Notes under the pieces: generated by a model
Seen by the model: only the letters and a program-made list of their open reading frames with translations
What the model was told of the DNA's origin: nothing
Database searches by the model: none
Position numbers and translations under genes: made by a program
Source: Fodinibius halophilus
Lineage (GTDB): Bacteria; Bacteroidota; Rhodothermia; Balneolales; Balneolaceae
DNA length: 64,000 bases
Assembly: GCF_011059105.1 (NCBI RefSeq)
Contig: NZ_JAALLS010000001.1
Span: 62,001-126,000, forward strand
Direction: 5' to 3'
Part shown: piece by piece, positions 46,932-54,622 of the stretch
How the letters are laid out: each line of letters opens with the position of its first letter
Numbering within the stretch: the stretch's first letter is position 1

Positions 46932-48091
46932 GCTTCAGCAGTTGACATCATACGGTTTACTACCAGCTCAATCTTTTCAAGGAAGTAATCGATCTCTTCA
47001 GCAGTGTTGTCTTTTCCAAGACTCAGGCGAATACTGGAGTTTGCAGTCTTATTATTGAGGCCAATACCCTCAAGTACGTGCGAAGGTTCCATAGCCCCGG
47101 AAGTGCAGGCCGAGCCGTTGGATACACAGATACCTTCTACATCAAGATTAAGTAACAACATCTCACCATCGAGACCGTCACCTTGTGGATCAAGGAAGGC
47201 GATATTTATGATATGGGGAACACCATTTTCTTTGTCTCCATTTATTTGATATCGATCTCCAAAAATACCATCAAGTCCGGCGATCAGGCGCTTGCGCAAT
47301 GATTGGAAATGCTTTTTATGTTCTTCCATCTCATCTACAGCAAGTTCCATAGCTTTTGCCAAGCCGATAATGCCGGGTACGTTTAACGTACCTCCGCGAC
47401 GTCTTCGCTCTTGTGAGCCGCCGTGCATCCATGGTAGCCAGGGAGTAGCATGACGCATATAAAATACGCCAATTCCTTTGGGCCCGTATATCTTATGGCC
47501 ACTGATACTGAGAAAATCGAGTCCCAGCTCGTCAACATCCACTGGAATTTTACCCACACTCTGGACCGTATCAGAGTGGAAGGGAATGTCGTGTTTTTTG
47601 CAGACTTCGCTAATCTCTTTAAGCGGGTTAATGGTCCCAATCTCATTGTTTACATGCATGAGCGATACCAGGGCGGTATCATCATTAATCGCTTCTTCTA
47701 CTTTTGCAGGATCGATATATCCTTCTGAATCTGCTTCTACATAGACAGGTTTGCCGCCATTTCGTTTCATCGCTTCTGAGGTATGTAACACGGCATGGTG
47801 TTCCAGGGAAGAGGTGATAATTTCTGAGCCGCCAGTAGCACTTAATGCTCCTTTGATGGCAGTGTTATCACTTTCTGTACCGCCGCTGGTAAAAATGATT
47901 TCAGCAGGCTCTGCACCGATTATTTCCGCAATGGTTTCCCGGGCCTCTTCAACAGCTACTTTGGCGTTATTACCCAGTTGGTGAGGGGAGTTAGCATTCC
48001 CATAGTGTTCGGTAAAGTAAGGAGTCATTGCTTCCAGTACACGCTCATCTACCGGTGTGGTTGCGGCGTGGTCGAAATAAACGGTCTTCAT
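46928..48091 (-). CDS. Cysteine desulfurase, NifS/IscS family
   Basis: 387 residues. Fold-type I PLP enzyme: MKTVYFDHAATTPVD start, PLP lysine K200 in SGHKIYGPKG, and active-site C329 in GSACTSG, preceded by the long mobile loop of group I (NifS/IscS) enzymes. Moves sulfur from cysteine to a protein persulfide for Fe-S clusters and thiolated tRNA. No iscU, iscA or fdx gene adjoins. A TATCTTTG box on the minus strand (48130-48123) may be its -7 element. Leads the desulfurase-LOG-DUF1499 run, with ATGA coupling to LOG. Confidence 0.95.
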   Translation of the reverse strand: MKTVYFDHAATTPVDERVLEAMTPYFTEHYGNANSPHQLGNNAKVAVEEARETIAEIIGAEPAEIIFTSGGTESDNTAIKGALSATGGSEIITSSLEHHAVLHTSEAMKRNGGKPVYVEADSEGYIDPAKVEEAINDDTALVSLMHVNNEIGTINPLKEISEVCKKHDIPFHSDTVQSVGKIPVDVDELGLDFLSISGHKIYGPKGIGVFYMRHATPWLPWMHGGSQERRRRGGTLNVPGIIGLAKAMELAVDEMEEHKKHFQSLRKRLIAGLDGIFGDRYQINGDKENGVPHIINIAFLDPQGDGLDGEMLLLNLDVEGICVSNGSACTSGAMEPSHVLEGIGLNNKTANSSIRLSLGKDNTAEEIDYFLEKIELVVNRMMSTAEA

Positions 48092-48122
48092 ATCTTAATT
48101 TTGGATTTAGAATTTCATCAAT

Positions 48123-48130
48123 CAAAGATA
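48123..48130 (-). promoter_or_regulatory. Candidate -7 promoter element of the cysteine desulfurase operon
   Basis: TATCTTTG on the minus strand fits TAnnTTTG and stands 31 bp before the start codon. TTTG boxes upstream lie farther than the ideal 19-21 bp. Confidence 0.35.
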
Positions 48131-48295
48131 TCTAAAAATGAATAGAAAAAAAGGTTCAAACAAATCGTTTTACAGGGTATAATCTTCTATGGAATTTGGT
48201 TTAGTTTCAATGTCTGGTTTGGACGAATTACAATAAGCTGGTAAATTCCGACTCTTAAATTATTTATAAAAAACCGAGCAAAATTTTGTTGACTC

Positions 48296-49489
48296 ATGGA
48301 TAAGATGACGTTGAAAGATGTAGATATTGAAGGCCAAAAAGTATTAATGCGCGTAGACTTTAACGTGCCTATTGAAGATGGGCGGATTGGAGATGACAAC
48401 CGTATTATACAGGCTTTACCCTCTATAAAATATGTAATTGAGCAAGGCGGAAAGCTTATTTTGATGAGTCATCTCGGGCGACCGGGAGGGGCGGTTGATA
48501 AGTCATTGAGTTTGAAACCGGTAGCAGAGCATCTTCGGACATTGGTAGATACAGAGGTATATTTTGCAGAAGATTGCATTGGCGAAGAAGCAGCATCAGT
48601 AATTAATAAGGCTGCTGATGGTGAAATAGTACTGCTAGAAAATGTTCGTTTCCATCCCGGCGAAAAAGGAAATGACGAGAGTTTCTGTAAAAAATTGGCT
48701 GATCACGGCGATCTGTTTTGTAATGATGCATTTGGAAGTAGTCATCGGGCCCACTCATCGGTAGCAGGGGTTACACGTTATCTGCAGCCGGCAGTATCAG
48801 GATACTTGCTCGAGAAAGAGATTAAATATCTGAGTGGATCTATCAATAATCCGAATCGTCCCTTTGTGGCTATTTTAGGTGGGGCCAAAGTGTCAGATAA
48901 AATTGGCGTTATCGAAAACCTGCTCGACAAAGTCGATACCATTATTGTGGGCGGTGGCATGACCTATACATTCTATAAAGCCAAGGATCTGCCTATTGGT
49001 GATTCATTGGTAGAAGAGGATAAAGTTGAATTAGCCGGAAATCTGATAGAAAAAGCCAAAAAGAAAGGGGTAAGATTTGTATTACCGGCGGATTCTGTTA
49101 TCGCTGATGAGTTTAAAAATGATGCCGAACATAAGGTCGTGGGGATGAATGGTATTGAGGATGGCTGGATGGCCGTTGATATCGGTCCCCAGTCGGCTAT
49201 TTCATTTGGGAATATTATTAAAAATGCTCGAACTGTCGTTTGGAATGGGCCCATGGGCGTTTTTGAAATGGAAAACTTCGCTGATGGGACTAATGCTGTA
49301 GCAGAAGCACTGGCAGAAGCCACCGAGATGGGGGCTACTACGATCATTGGCGGGGGAGATTCTGCGGCCGCTATCAAACAGGCTGGACTTGAGGATGCCG
49401 TATCCCACGTTTCTACCGGGGGCGGGGCCAGCTTAATGTTCCTCGAAGGAGAAGATCTGCCCGGTGTGGTTGCTCTTACTGATAAGTAA
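48296..49489 (+). CDS. pgk: Phosphoglycerate kinase
   Basis: 397 residues, the standard length. Substrate-binding N-domain: [11 protein letters not shown] (about 17-27), [10 protein letters not shown] (about 60-69), and [13 protein letters not shown] (about 146-158). Nucleotide-binding C-domain: [19 protein letters not shown] (about 192-210), [15 protein letters not shown] and [11 protein letters not shown] near 350-360, [17 protein letters not shown] at the end. Makes ATP and 3-phosphoglycerate in glycolysis. Divergent from the cysteine desulfurase; has its own terminator. Confidence 0.97.
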   Translation: MDKMTLKDVDIEGQKVLMRVDFNVPIEDGRIGDDNRIIQALPSIKYVIEQGGKLILMSHLGRPGGAVDKSLSLKPVAEHLRTLVDTEVYFAEDCIGEEAASVINKAADGEIVLLENVRFHPGEKGNDESFCKKLADHGDLFCNDAFGSSHRAHSSVAGVTRYLQPAVSGYLLEKEIKYLSGSINNPNRPFVAILGGAKVSDKIGVIENLLDKVDTIIVGGGMTYTFYKAKDLPIGDSLVEEDKVELAGNLIEKAKKKGVRFVLPADSVIADEFKNDAEHKVVGMNGIEDGWMAVDIGPQSAISFGNIIKNARTVVWNGPMGVFEMENFADGTNAVAEALAEATEMGATTIIGGGDSAAAIKQAGLEDAVSHVSTGGGASLMFLEGEDLPGVVALTDK

Positions 49490-49517
49490 TTATCGGCCTC
49501 TCATATTTCAATGTTAA

Positions 49518-49553
49518 TCTGCATCCGTAGTTCTGCTGCGGATGCAGAATTTT
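49518..49553 (+). terminator. Intrinsic terminator of pgk
   Basis: Perfect 10-bp stem TCTGCATCCG (49518-49527, reading from the T at 49518) / CGGATGCAGA (49539-49548), 11-nt loop, followed by ATTTTC. Confidence 0.8.
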
Positions 49554-49672
49554 CTACCTTCCTTTTCAGTTTGCCGATATCAATTTGCAGGGATATTTAT
49601 TTTGTACTTTGAGGATGAAAATAGGCAAGTTGCTGGTAACCATATTAGTAATAAAAAAGAGAGGGTTATCGT

Positions 49673-51359
49673 ATGTCATCCTCCAAAAACAGTGTACTAA
49701 CCGAGGAGTATCGCAGGAACAAAAATTTTTATACCAGTGATCGCATACTGCATTCATATTTAAACAGGTATGTGTCAGAAGACGACCGCCGGTTTATTGG
49801 ATCAACGTTGGTGACACTGGGGAAAGTGGCTGCTGTTACAATGGATTCACTTTCGATGGCTGCAGACCAGAATCCACCTAAACTTAAAAAGAGAGATCAA
49901 CTGGGCAACGATATTAATGAGGTTGAATTTCATCCGGCTTATTGGGAACTGATGGATATTGCTGCCAGGTCGAAAATGTTTTACTTAAAATACCATCCCA
50001 ACAAAAAAAGAGAGTTTAAAGGAAGCAGACACAGACTTAGCTTTGCAATCGGCCAGCTATATGCGATGAGTGAACTGGGACAATACTGTCCCCATTGTAT
50101 GACGGATGGCGCTGCCTATTTGATTGAGCAAGTTAGCTCCTGCAGAAGTACAAGAACGACTACTGCCCAAACTGGGGGCCAAGCAGGGAGAGGAGTTATA
50201 TTCGGGGGCGATGTTTTTAACAGAGAAATCCGGGGGTTCCGATGTTGGAGCGAATCTAACGAGGGCAGAACAAGTTGAGGGCGATAAGTATGTATTAAAT
50301 GGAGAAAAGTGGTTCTGTAGTAACGTAAATGCTGATGTGATTATGGCTCTGGCACGAACGGGGCCCATTAAAGAAGGTACCAGAGGACTTTCTTTATTCC
50401 TGGTAGAGAAAACACTGCCGAACGGTGATAGGAATTCCATGGATATTGTCCGCCTGAAGGATAAGCTGGGCGTGCGATCTATGGCTACCGGAGAAGTGCT
50501 ATTCGATGATACAGTGGGCCAACGCCTGGGAGAAGAGGGCGAAGGATTTAAGCTAATGGCTCGTATGATTAATATCTCACGTAATTACAATTCTGTAGCT
50601 GCTTTGGCGGCTAATAGACGTGCTATTATTGAAGCTTGGCAATATTTGAATCATCGCAGAACATTTGGAAAGCAGGCCACAAAACATGCTCTTATTAGGG
50701 AGAAGTTTTATGAGTTGGGTGCGCAATACTTGGCGAATTTTCTGTTGGTCTGGCGAGGGTTACAAGCTATGGATGCTTCTGAAAATGGAGATGAAAGCGA
50801 AAGAGATCTACTGCGGATAATTACTCCAATGGCGAAGTGGTGCTCGGCGGAGCATGCTGTGTACGCAGTTCGCGAATGTATGGAGCTGATGGGCGGCAAC
50901 GGCTATATTGAGGATTTTGTGATGCCCAAACTGTTGCGTGATGTCAATGTGCTACCTATTTGGGAGGGTTCGGGAAATATTATTGTGTTGGATATGCTGC
51001 GGGCAGCACGGAAATCAGATGGGTTGAAGCTTATATTTAAGCATATCGCTGATACAGCAGCGACCTCTGAAGAGTATGGCAGTCTATTGAACAAACAGCT
51101 TTCTGAGGTAAAAAGTGTGTGGCAGTTAATAGGAGAGATGGAAGACCGAGATCAGGTTGAGGCTACAGCAAAGCCACTCTTTAAAAAGCTGATCACACTT
51201 TTTCAGATAACGTTATTGATTCGTGAAAAAAAGGATAGTAGTTCTGACCGTTTTGATACTGCCTTGTCATATTTGACCGGTACATTCAGTAATTCATTGA
51301 GGACCCGGACGCCGCCTTCATTAGATAATATTGAGGAGCTTATAGGATGGGATTATTAA
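49673..51359 (+). pseudogene. AidB-like acyl-CoA dehydrogenase gene with a frameshift
   Basis: Two frames together make one flavoprotein of about 560 residues. The first (from ATG 49673) holds the N-terminal helical part through HCMTDGAAYLIEQ; after that it turns to nonsense and stops at 50278. The second frame is open from just after a TGA at 50121-50123 and continues with LAPAEVQERLLPKL, FLTEKSGGSDVGANL (FAD-domain signature), RRTFGK, MGGNGYIEDF and WEGSGNIIVLDMLRA. The join lies in 50124-50136 and behaves as one extra base (the G of GTT after CAA). The long C-terminus and WEGSGN motif match the AidB/acyl-CoA dehydrogenase branch. Either the gene is broken or the base is a sequencing error; no slippery run is seen that would argue for programmed shifting. 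Confidence 0.85.
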
Positions 51360-51447
51360 TTAGCCGAGAGGATGCATGGTTAAAATGGAGTAATAATAAA
51401 AGATGGACGACACATGTATTGGTGAGTTGTATCAATTGTGCAATAAT

Positions 51448-51480
51448 ATACTGTCACAAGTTGCAAACTTGCGACAGTAT
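51448..51480. repeat. Inverted repeat hairpin
   Basis: ATACTGTCACAAGTT (51448-51462) / AACTTGCGACAGTAT (51466-51480): 15-bp arms with one mismatch and a 3-nt loop GCA. No T run follows, so a terminator is unlikely; a REP-like element or the scar of a mobile palindrome is possible. Confidence 0.6.
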
Positions 51481-51501
51481 GGGGCACTCATGTTGATATG
51501 G

Positions 51502-51542
51502 GCGACCCACCTCTTGTTCTCCTCCCTGGAGGAGAGACACCT
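51502..51542 (-). repeat. Dispersed hairpin repeat, copy 2
   Basis: On the minus strand: AGGTGTCTCTCCTCC, then AGGGAGGAGAACAAGAGG and TGGGTC. The CTCCTCC/GGGAGGAG arms form a short stem. Order and sense match copy 1 at 37659-37709, with several base differences and a shorter loop. Confidence 0.5.
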
Positions 51543-52001
51543 TACTGTGGGATATTATTCAAGCAATATTTATACTGACTCCTGAGTTTTGAACTTGCAC
51601 TAGCTCCAAGGGAGTTACACTCCCGGCATGACCAAAGGTTATGACTCACAGATGATCTATTATGCCAGCTGGATTGGACATCCTTCGACTGCTTTAGATG
51701 ATTCCCCGGACGCCCTCCCAGTCGCCCGACGAGAGATAGGAATTTATCCAAAATAAGGAGTCAAGTATTCCAAAATAAACTTAAATTCCGATCCTTAATT
51801 TTGGATATTATTCAAGAAACAGCACCATTTATCCACCAGGAGGAGAAAAAAGGGGGAGCGCTTTTGAGATTTTTCTTGGCAATATCCCTTCTGATTCCTG
51901 AGTTCTGATTTCTAACTATCCCCTTCTGAGCTCCGAGAGACATAGTTTTTTCTTACTGGAATATGAGACGAGGCTCCAATCGTCTGATATGGAACAGTTG
52001 A

Positions 52002-53756
52002 TTACCCCGCACTGGCAGAGGCTCCACCTCCGGCAGCACTGGCAGAGGCTCCTGCACCACCACCGGCTCCTGGAAAGGATGCTCCACCCGTAGCACTTAG
52101 AGAACTAAAGCTATTTGCCACATCTGCCACTGAGGTAGTGTCTGAACTGAAAGCGATCCATGCAAATGCCGGGATCATTTCTGTATTAGTAGTAATTAGC
52201 GTCTCAATATTTTTACCTTTCAGGCCAAAGGCCATAGCGTAGATAAAATGTTTGTCTAACTTGTCAGAAGAGATATTGTGTTCCTTCGCCTTTTTAAGGC
52301 CTTTTTCATAGTTTTTCCACTGGTGATAAACTTCTTCTCCCTTCGGCGTACGGCGGACAATCCCAAAAGAAAAGATAAAAGCTAAAAAAGTGATCAAGAG
52401 ACTTGCCAGGGCTTCCGGCCCAGTAAATACTAAGGCAACGATGCTGAGGCTCATCAATAAGAATTGAATGGATAGATTCCAATACAAGCCGGTATAACTT
52501 TCTTGATCAACCCAGCCTTTATCTTTGCAGTATGCTTTAAAGCTATTTTTCCATTCCGTAAACCATGAGGTGACTTTCGAATTACCGCTTTTAAAAATGT
52601 TGTGCAGCTTTTGTTTGTCCTCTTCCTGTATTCTTCTTTCAATAAAGTTGACAAGCAGTTTCTCCCACTTTGTTACTCTTTCATCAATTTCTTTACTGGT
52701 TCTTGTAATGGAAAAAGTGGGTTTATTATCCGATAAAAACGCCTCTTCAGGATCCTCTTCACGCAGTTTGAAATATCCGCGGCGGGCCAGGTCAAGAACG
52801 GTGGCCATCAGAAGGTGACTTGAAATATTGCGCCCTTGAAGTAACCAACCCACAGTAGCCGGACGTAGACGACCGGGAATCATAATTGTTTCAGTAGAAG
52901 ATAGATGCGAGGTCGAGTGTCTTTTACCGTATCTATTATAGAGAAAGTAGGAAAATCCGATGCTCAAAATAATGAACAGGTATACCAGCTTTTCCCACAG
53001 GGCTGCAAGGTATGCATCCTGTTTTCTCTGCTTGGTTATTTTTTCTTGGTATGCTTGTTCTTCTTGTTTGGCCTGGGCCAGTGCAAATTGTTGGTCATTG
53101 ACCTCAACACGCGATTTATATAACAATCGGGTAGGAAAGACAGCCCGAACTTTGGCAAAGTCATGGTCATTAATGTCTGTTGCAGTAGCCTTATAGCTAC
53201 CTGTTGACTTTTGTAGCACTATTTGATCTTGAGGTCCCCGGCTCCAACCGTAAAGAGAATCTACCGTTGTTGTGTTCGGGAGTATAATCTTGGCAACTAA
53301 TTGATCGGTAGATTTATCCCGATCATCCGAAAGAAAATTCCAGTAGAATTGTGACCACTCGGGACCGACCGTTAATGCTCCTTCCAGGGTATAGGAGATG
53401 GTGAAAACGCGTTTTTCGTCCTCTGCATTATAATGCCACTTGAGTTTAACCGCATCATTATTCTTTGCTACACTAAAGGTTCCGGGCGCTTCTGAATTTT
53501 CATTCGTATAGTTTTGCCCCTTTTCTGAAATCTCAATATTGGAGATTGAGGCAAACCCTTTCATAAGAAGCTTATATTCGGCCCAGGAAAAGTCGCCGTC
53601 AAAATCGTAGGTGAGATGTTCAGTAACCTGCACCGTGCCATCCGGGTTGATCGAGACTTCTACCTTAATATAAGGAATTTCATACTCCTTAGCGTTACTG
53701 CTAGCAAATCCCAAGCAACACAAAAGAATACTTAAAGAAAGAGTTCTAAGCCACAT
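52002..53756 (-). CDS. DUF2207 family predicted membrane protein
   Basis: 584 residues from ATG 53756, which puts a signal sequence first (MWLRTLSLSILLCCLGFASS). The frame reaches 53822 with other ATGs, but these add a hydrophilic leader. Layout: signal peptide, a large extracytoplasmic beta domain (about 25-230: the DUF2207 start EIPYIKVEVSINPDGTVQVTEHLTYDF), one membrane helix near 255-275, a cytoplasmic stretch with ATVLDLARRGYFKLRE typical of the family, two more helices (about 425-465), and a C-terminal Gly/Ser/Ala-rich tail with repeated GGGASAS. Function of the family is unknown. The Gly-rich tail is common in DUF2207 proteins. Confidence 0.85.
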   Translation of the reverse strand: MWLRTLSLSILLCCLGFASSNAKEYEIPYIKVEVSINPDGTVQVTEHLTYDFDGDFSWAEYKLLMKGFASISNIEISEKGQNYTNENSEAPGTFSVAKNNDAVKLKWHYNAEDEKRVFTISYTLEGALTVGPEWSQFYWNFLSDDRDKSTDQLVAKIILPNTTTVDSLYGWSRGPQDQIVLQKSTGSYKATATDINDHDFAKVRAVFPTRLLYKSRVEVNDQQFALAQAKQEEQAYQEKITKQRKQDAYLAALWEKLVYLFIILSIGFSYFLYNRYGKRHSTSHLSSTETIMIPGRLRPATVGWLLQGRNISSHLLMATVLDLARRGYFKLREEDPEEAFLSDNKPTFSITRTSKEIDERVTKWEKLLVNFIERRIQEEDKQKLHNIFKSGNSKVTSWFTEWKNSFKAYCKDKGWVDQESYTGLYWNLSIQFLLMSLSIVALVFTGPEALASLLITFLAFIFSFGIVRRTPKGEEVYHQWKNYEKGLKKAKEHNISSDKLDKHFIYAMAFGLKGKNIETLITTNTEMIPAFAWIAFSSDTTSVADVANSFSSLSATGGASFPGAGGGAGASASAAGGGASASAG

Positions 53757-53854
53757 AATTGTCATCCATTGTATGTTATTAACCATATGATCCCATTCTT
53801 TCATGTTAACAGACAAGATCATACGGATGAATATAGCATAAGTTATGGATTAAT

Positions 53855-53887
53855 AGTGATTCCATCACTTGGAGTGATGGAATCACT
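53855..53887. repeat. RAYT-associated hairpin A
   Basis: Perfect 15-bp inverted repeat AGTGATTCCATCACT (53855-53869) / AGTGATGGAATCACT (53873-53887), loop TGG. It touches the last base of the transposase stop codon. The same plan is found at 54469-54501 and 54581-54613. Confidence 0.85.
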
Positions 53888-54441
53888 CAGTTCAATTCGT
53901 CTTGTAATTTTTTTATGTCTATTTCTTTATTTTGCTGATGAAAGTTAATGAATGCCGTTCGCCCGCCAAACCAGCCGTGAACGCTTTCTCTATCCAGGTA
54001 GGTCATTTTTTGAGATGCCAATGCGTTGTATGAACTCCATCTATAATCCAATTGATTATCTAACCCATGGTGAATTGGGTTTCTATGAATGTAATATAGA
54101 AGCCAGGTGAGCTGCGTTTGGGTCTCTACTTTTTTTCGCTTGAAATTCTTTTGGAATAAACTGCCGGTCCGACGCTCTTGTTTGTTAATAGCTTGCGCAT
54201 AAGAGATAAAGAGTTTTCGGAACTGTTCCGATACTTTTTTGCCAGTATCTATCTCATCTTTTGTTCCAATCATTAAATGGAAGTGATTTGGTAGCAGACA
54301 GTATGCAAAGGTTTGGATATATTCATTAAGGTATTTTTTATAACGGTCCAGAAAAAATTGGTAATTCCCAGGCTTAAAGAAAATTTTTTCTCTGTTATTA
54401 CCTCTGTTATAGACATGATATAAATTGCCAGGCTCAAACAT
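53887..54441 (-). mobile_element. REP-associated tyrosine transposase (RAYT, Y1/IS200-like HUH family)
   Basis: 184 residues, the usual RAYT size. HUH-type metal motif H53-F-H55 in LLPNHFHLMIG, and catalytic Y81 in SYAQAINKQERRTGSLFQ, the Y...N...R-x-G-x-L-[FW]-Q signature of RAYTs. N-terminus MFEPGNLYHVYNRGNNREKIF is typical. RAYTs cut single-stranded palindromic REP sequences and are thought to be domesticated transposases that spread REP elements. Three hairpins of one sequence family flank this gene (53855, 54469, 54581), which supports an active or recently active RAYT-REP pair. Start ATG 54441. Confidence 0.93.
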
Positions 54442-54468
54442 AAGATTCTCTCTTTTTCTTGAAAAAAT

Positions 54469-54501
54469 AGTGTTTCCATCACTTCAAGTGATGAAAACAC
54501 T
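54469..54501. repeat. RAYT-associated hairpin B
   Basis: AGTGTTTCCATCACTT (54469-54484) / AAGTGATGAAAACACT (54486-54501): 16-bp arms, one mismatch, one-base loop C. 27 bp upstream of the transposase start. Relative to hairpin A, the pair at the fifth position is swapped (A-T to T-A) so pairing is kept. Confidence 0.82.
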
Positions 54502-54580
54502 TAGTAAGTAAATTAAAATCCGGAAATAATGCTATTGTTATCTGAACACAAGTAAAAGAGATAGGCAAAACATTAGTACG

Positions 54581-54613
54581 AGTGATGCTATCGCTCGGAG
54601 CGATAGCATCACT
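54581..54613. repeat. RAYT-associated hairpin C
   Basis: Perfect 15-bp inverted repeat AGTGATGCTATCGCT (54581-54595) / AGCGATAGCATCACT (54599-54613), loop CGG. Compared with hairpin A, three stem pairs differ and all three are compensated. It lies 9 bp from the stop of the S9 peptidase gene and could also end its transcript. Confidence 0.83.
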
Positions 54614-54622
54614 AATAACCCA

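Larger units (their letters stand above)
51360..52001. other. Repeat-rich intergenic region without a credible gene
   Basis: About 640 bp between the dehydrogenase and the DUF2207 gene. It holds a 15-bp inverted repeat (51448-51480), a diverged copy of the dispersed hairpin repeat (51502-51542), and smaller palindromes such as GGGAGTTACACTCCC near 51613-51627. Short open frames at 51403-51585 (+) and 51542-51751 (-) run through these repeats and do not look coding. No transposase remnant could be recognised. Confidence 0.65.

Noticed and set aside
50124-50136. Programmed +1 frameshift in the acyl-CoA dehydrogenase
   Set aside because: There is no slippery heptamer, rare-codon stop or downstream hairpin, and this family is not known to use frameshifting.
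51403-51751. Two short open frames (60 and 69 codons) as genes
   Set aside because: They run through palindromes and repeats, have poor codon character, and resemble no protein.
53855-54613. Classical insertion sequence with terminal repeats and target duplication
   Set aside because: The hairpins are single palindromes, not a left/right terminal pair, and no direct target duplication is visible; RAYT-REP explains the pattern better.
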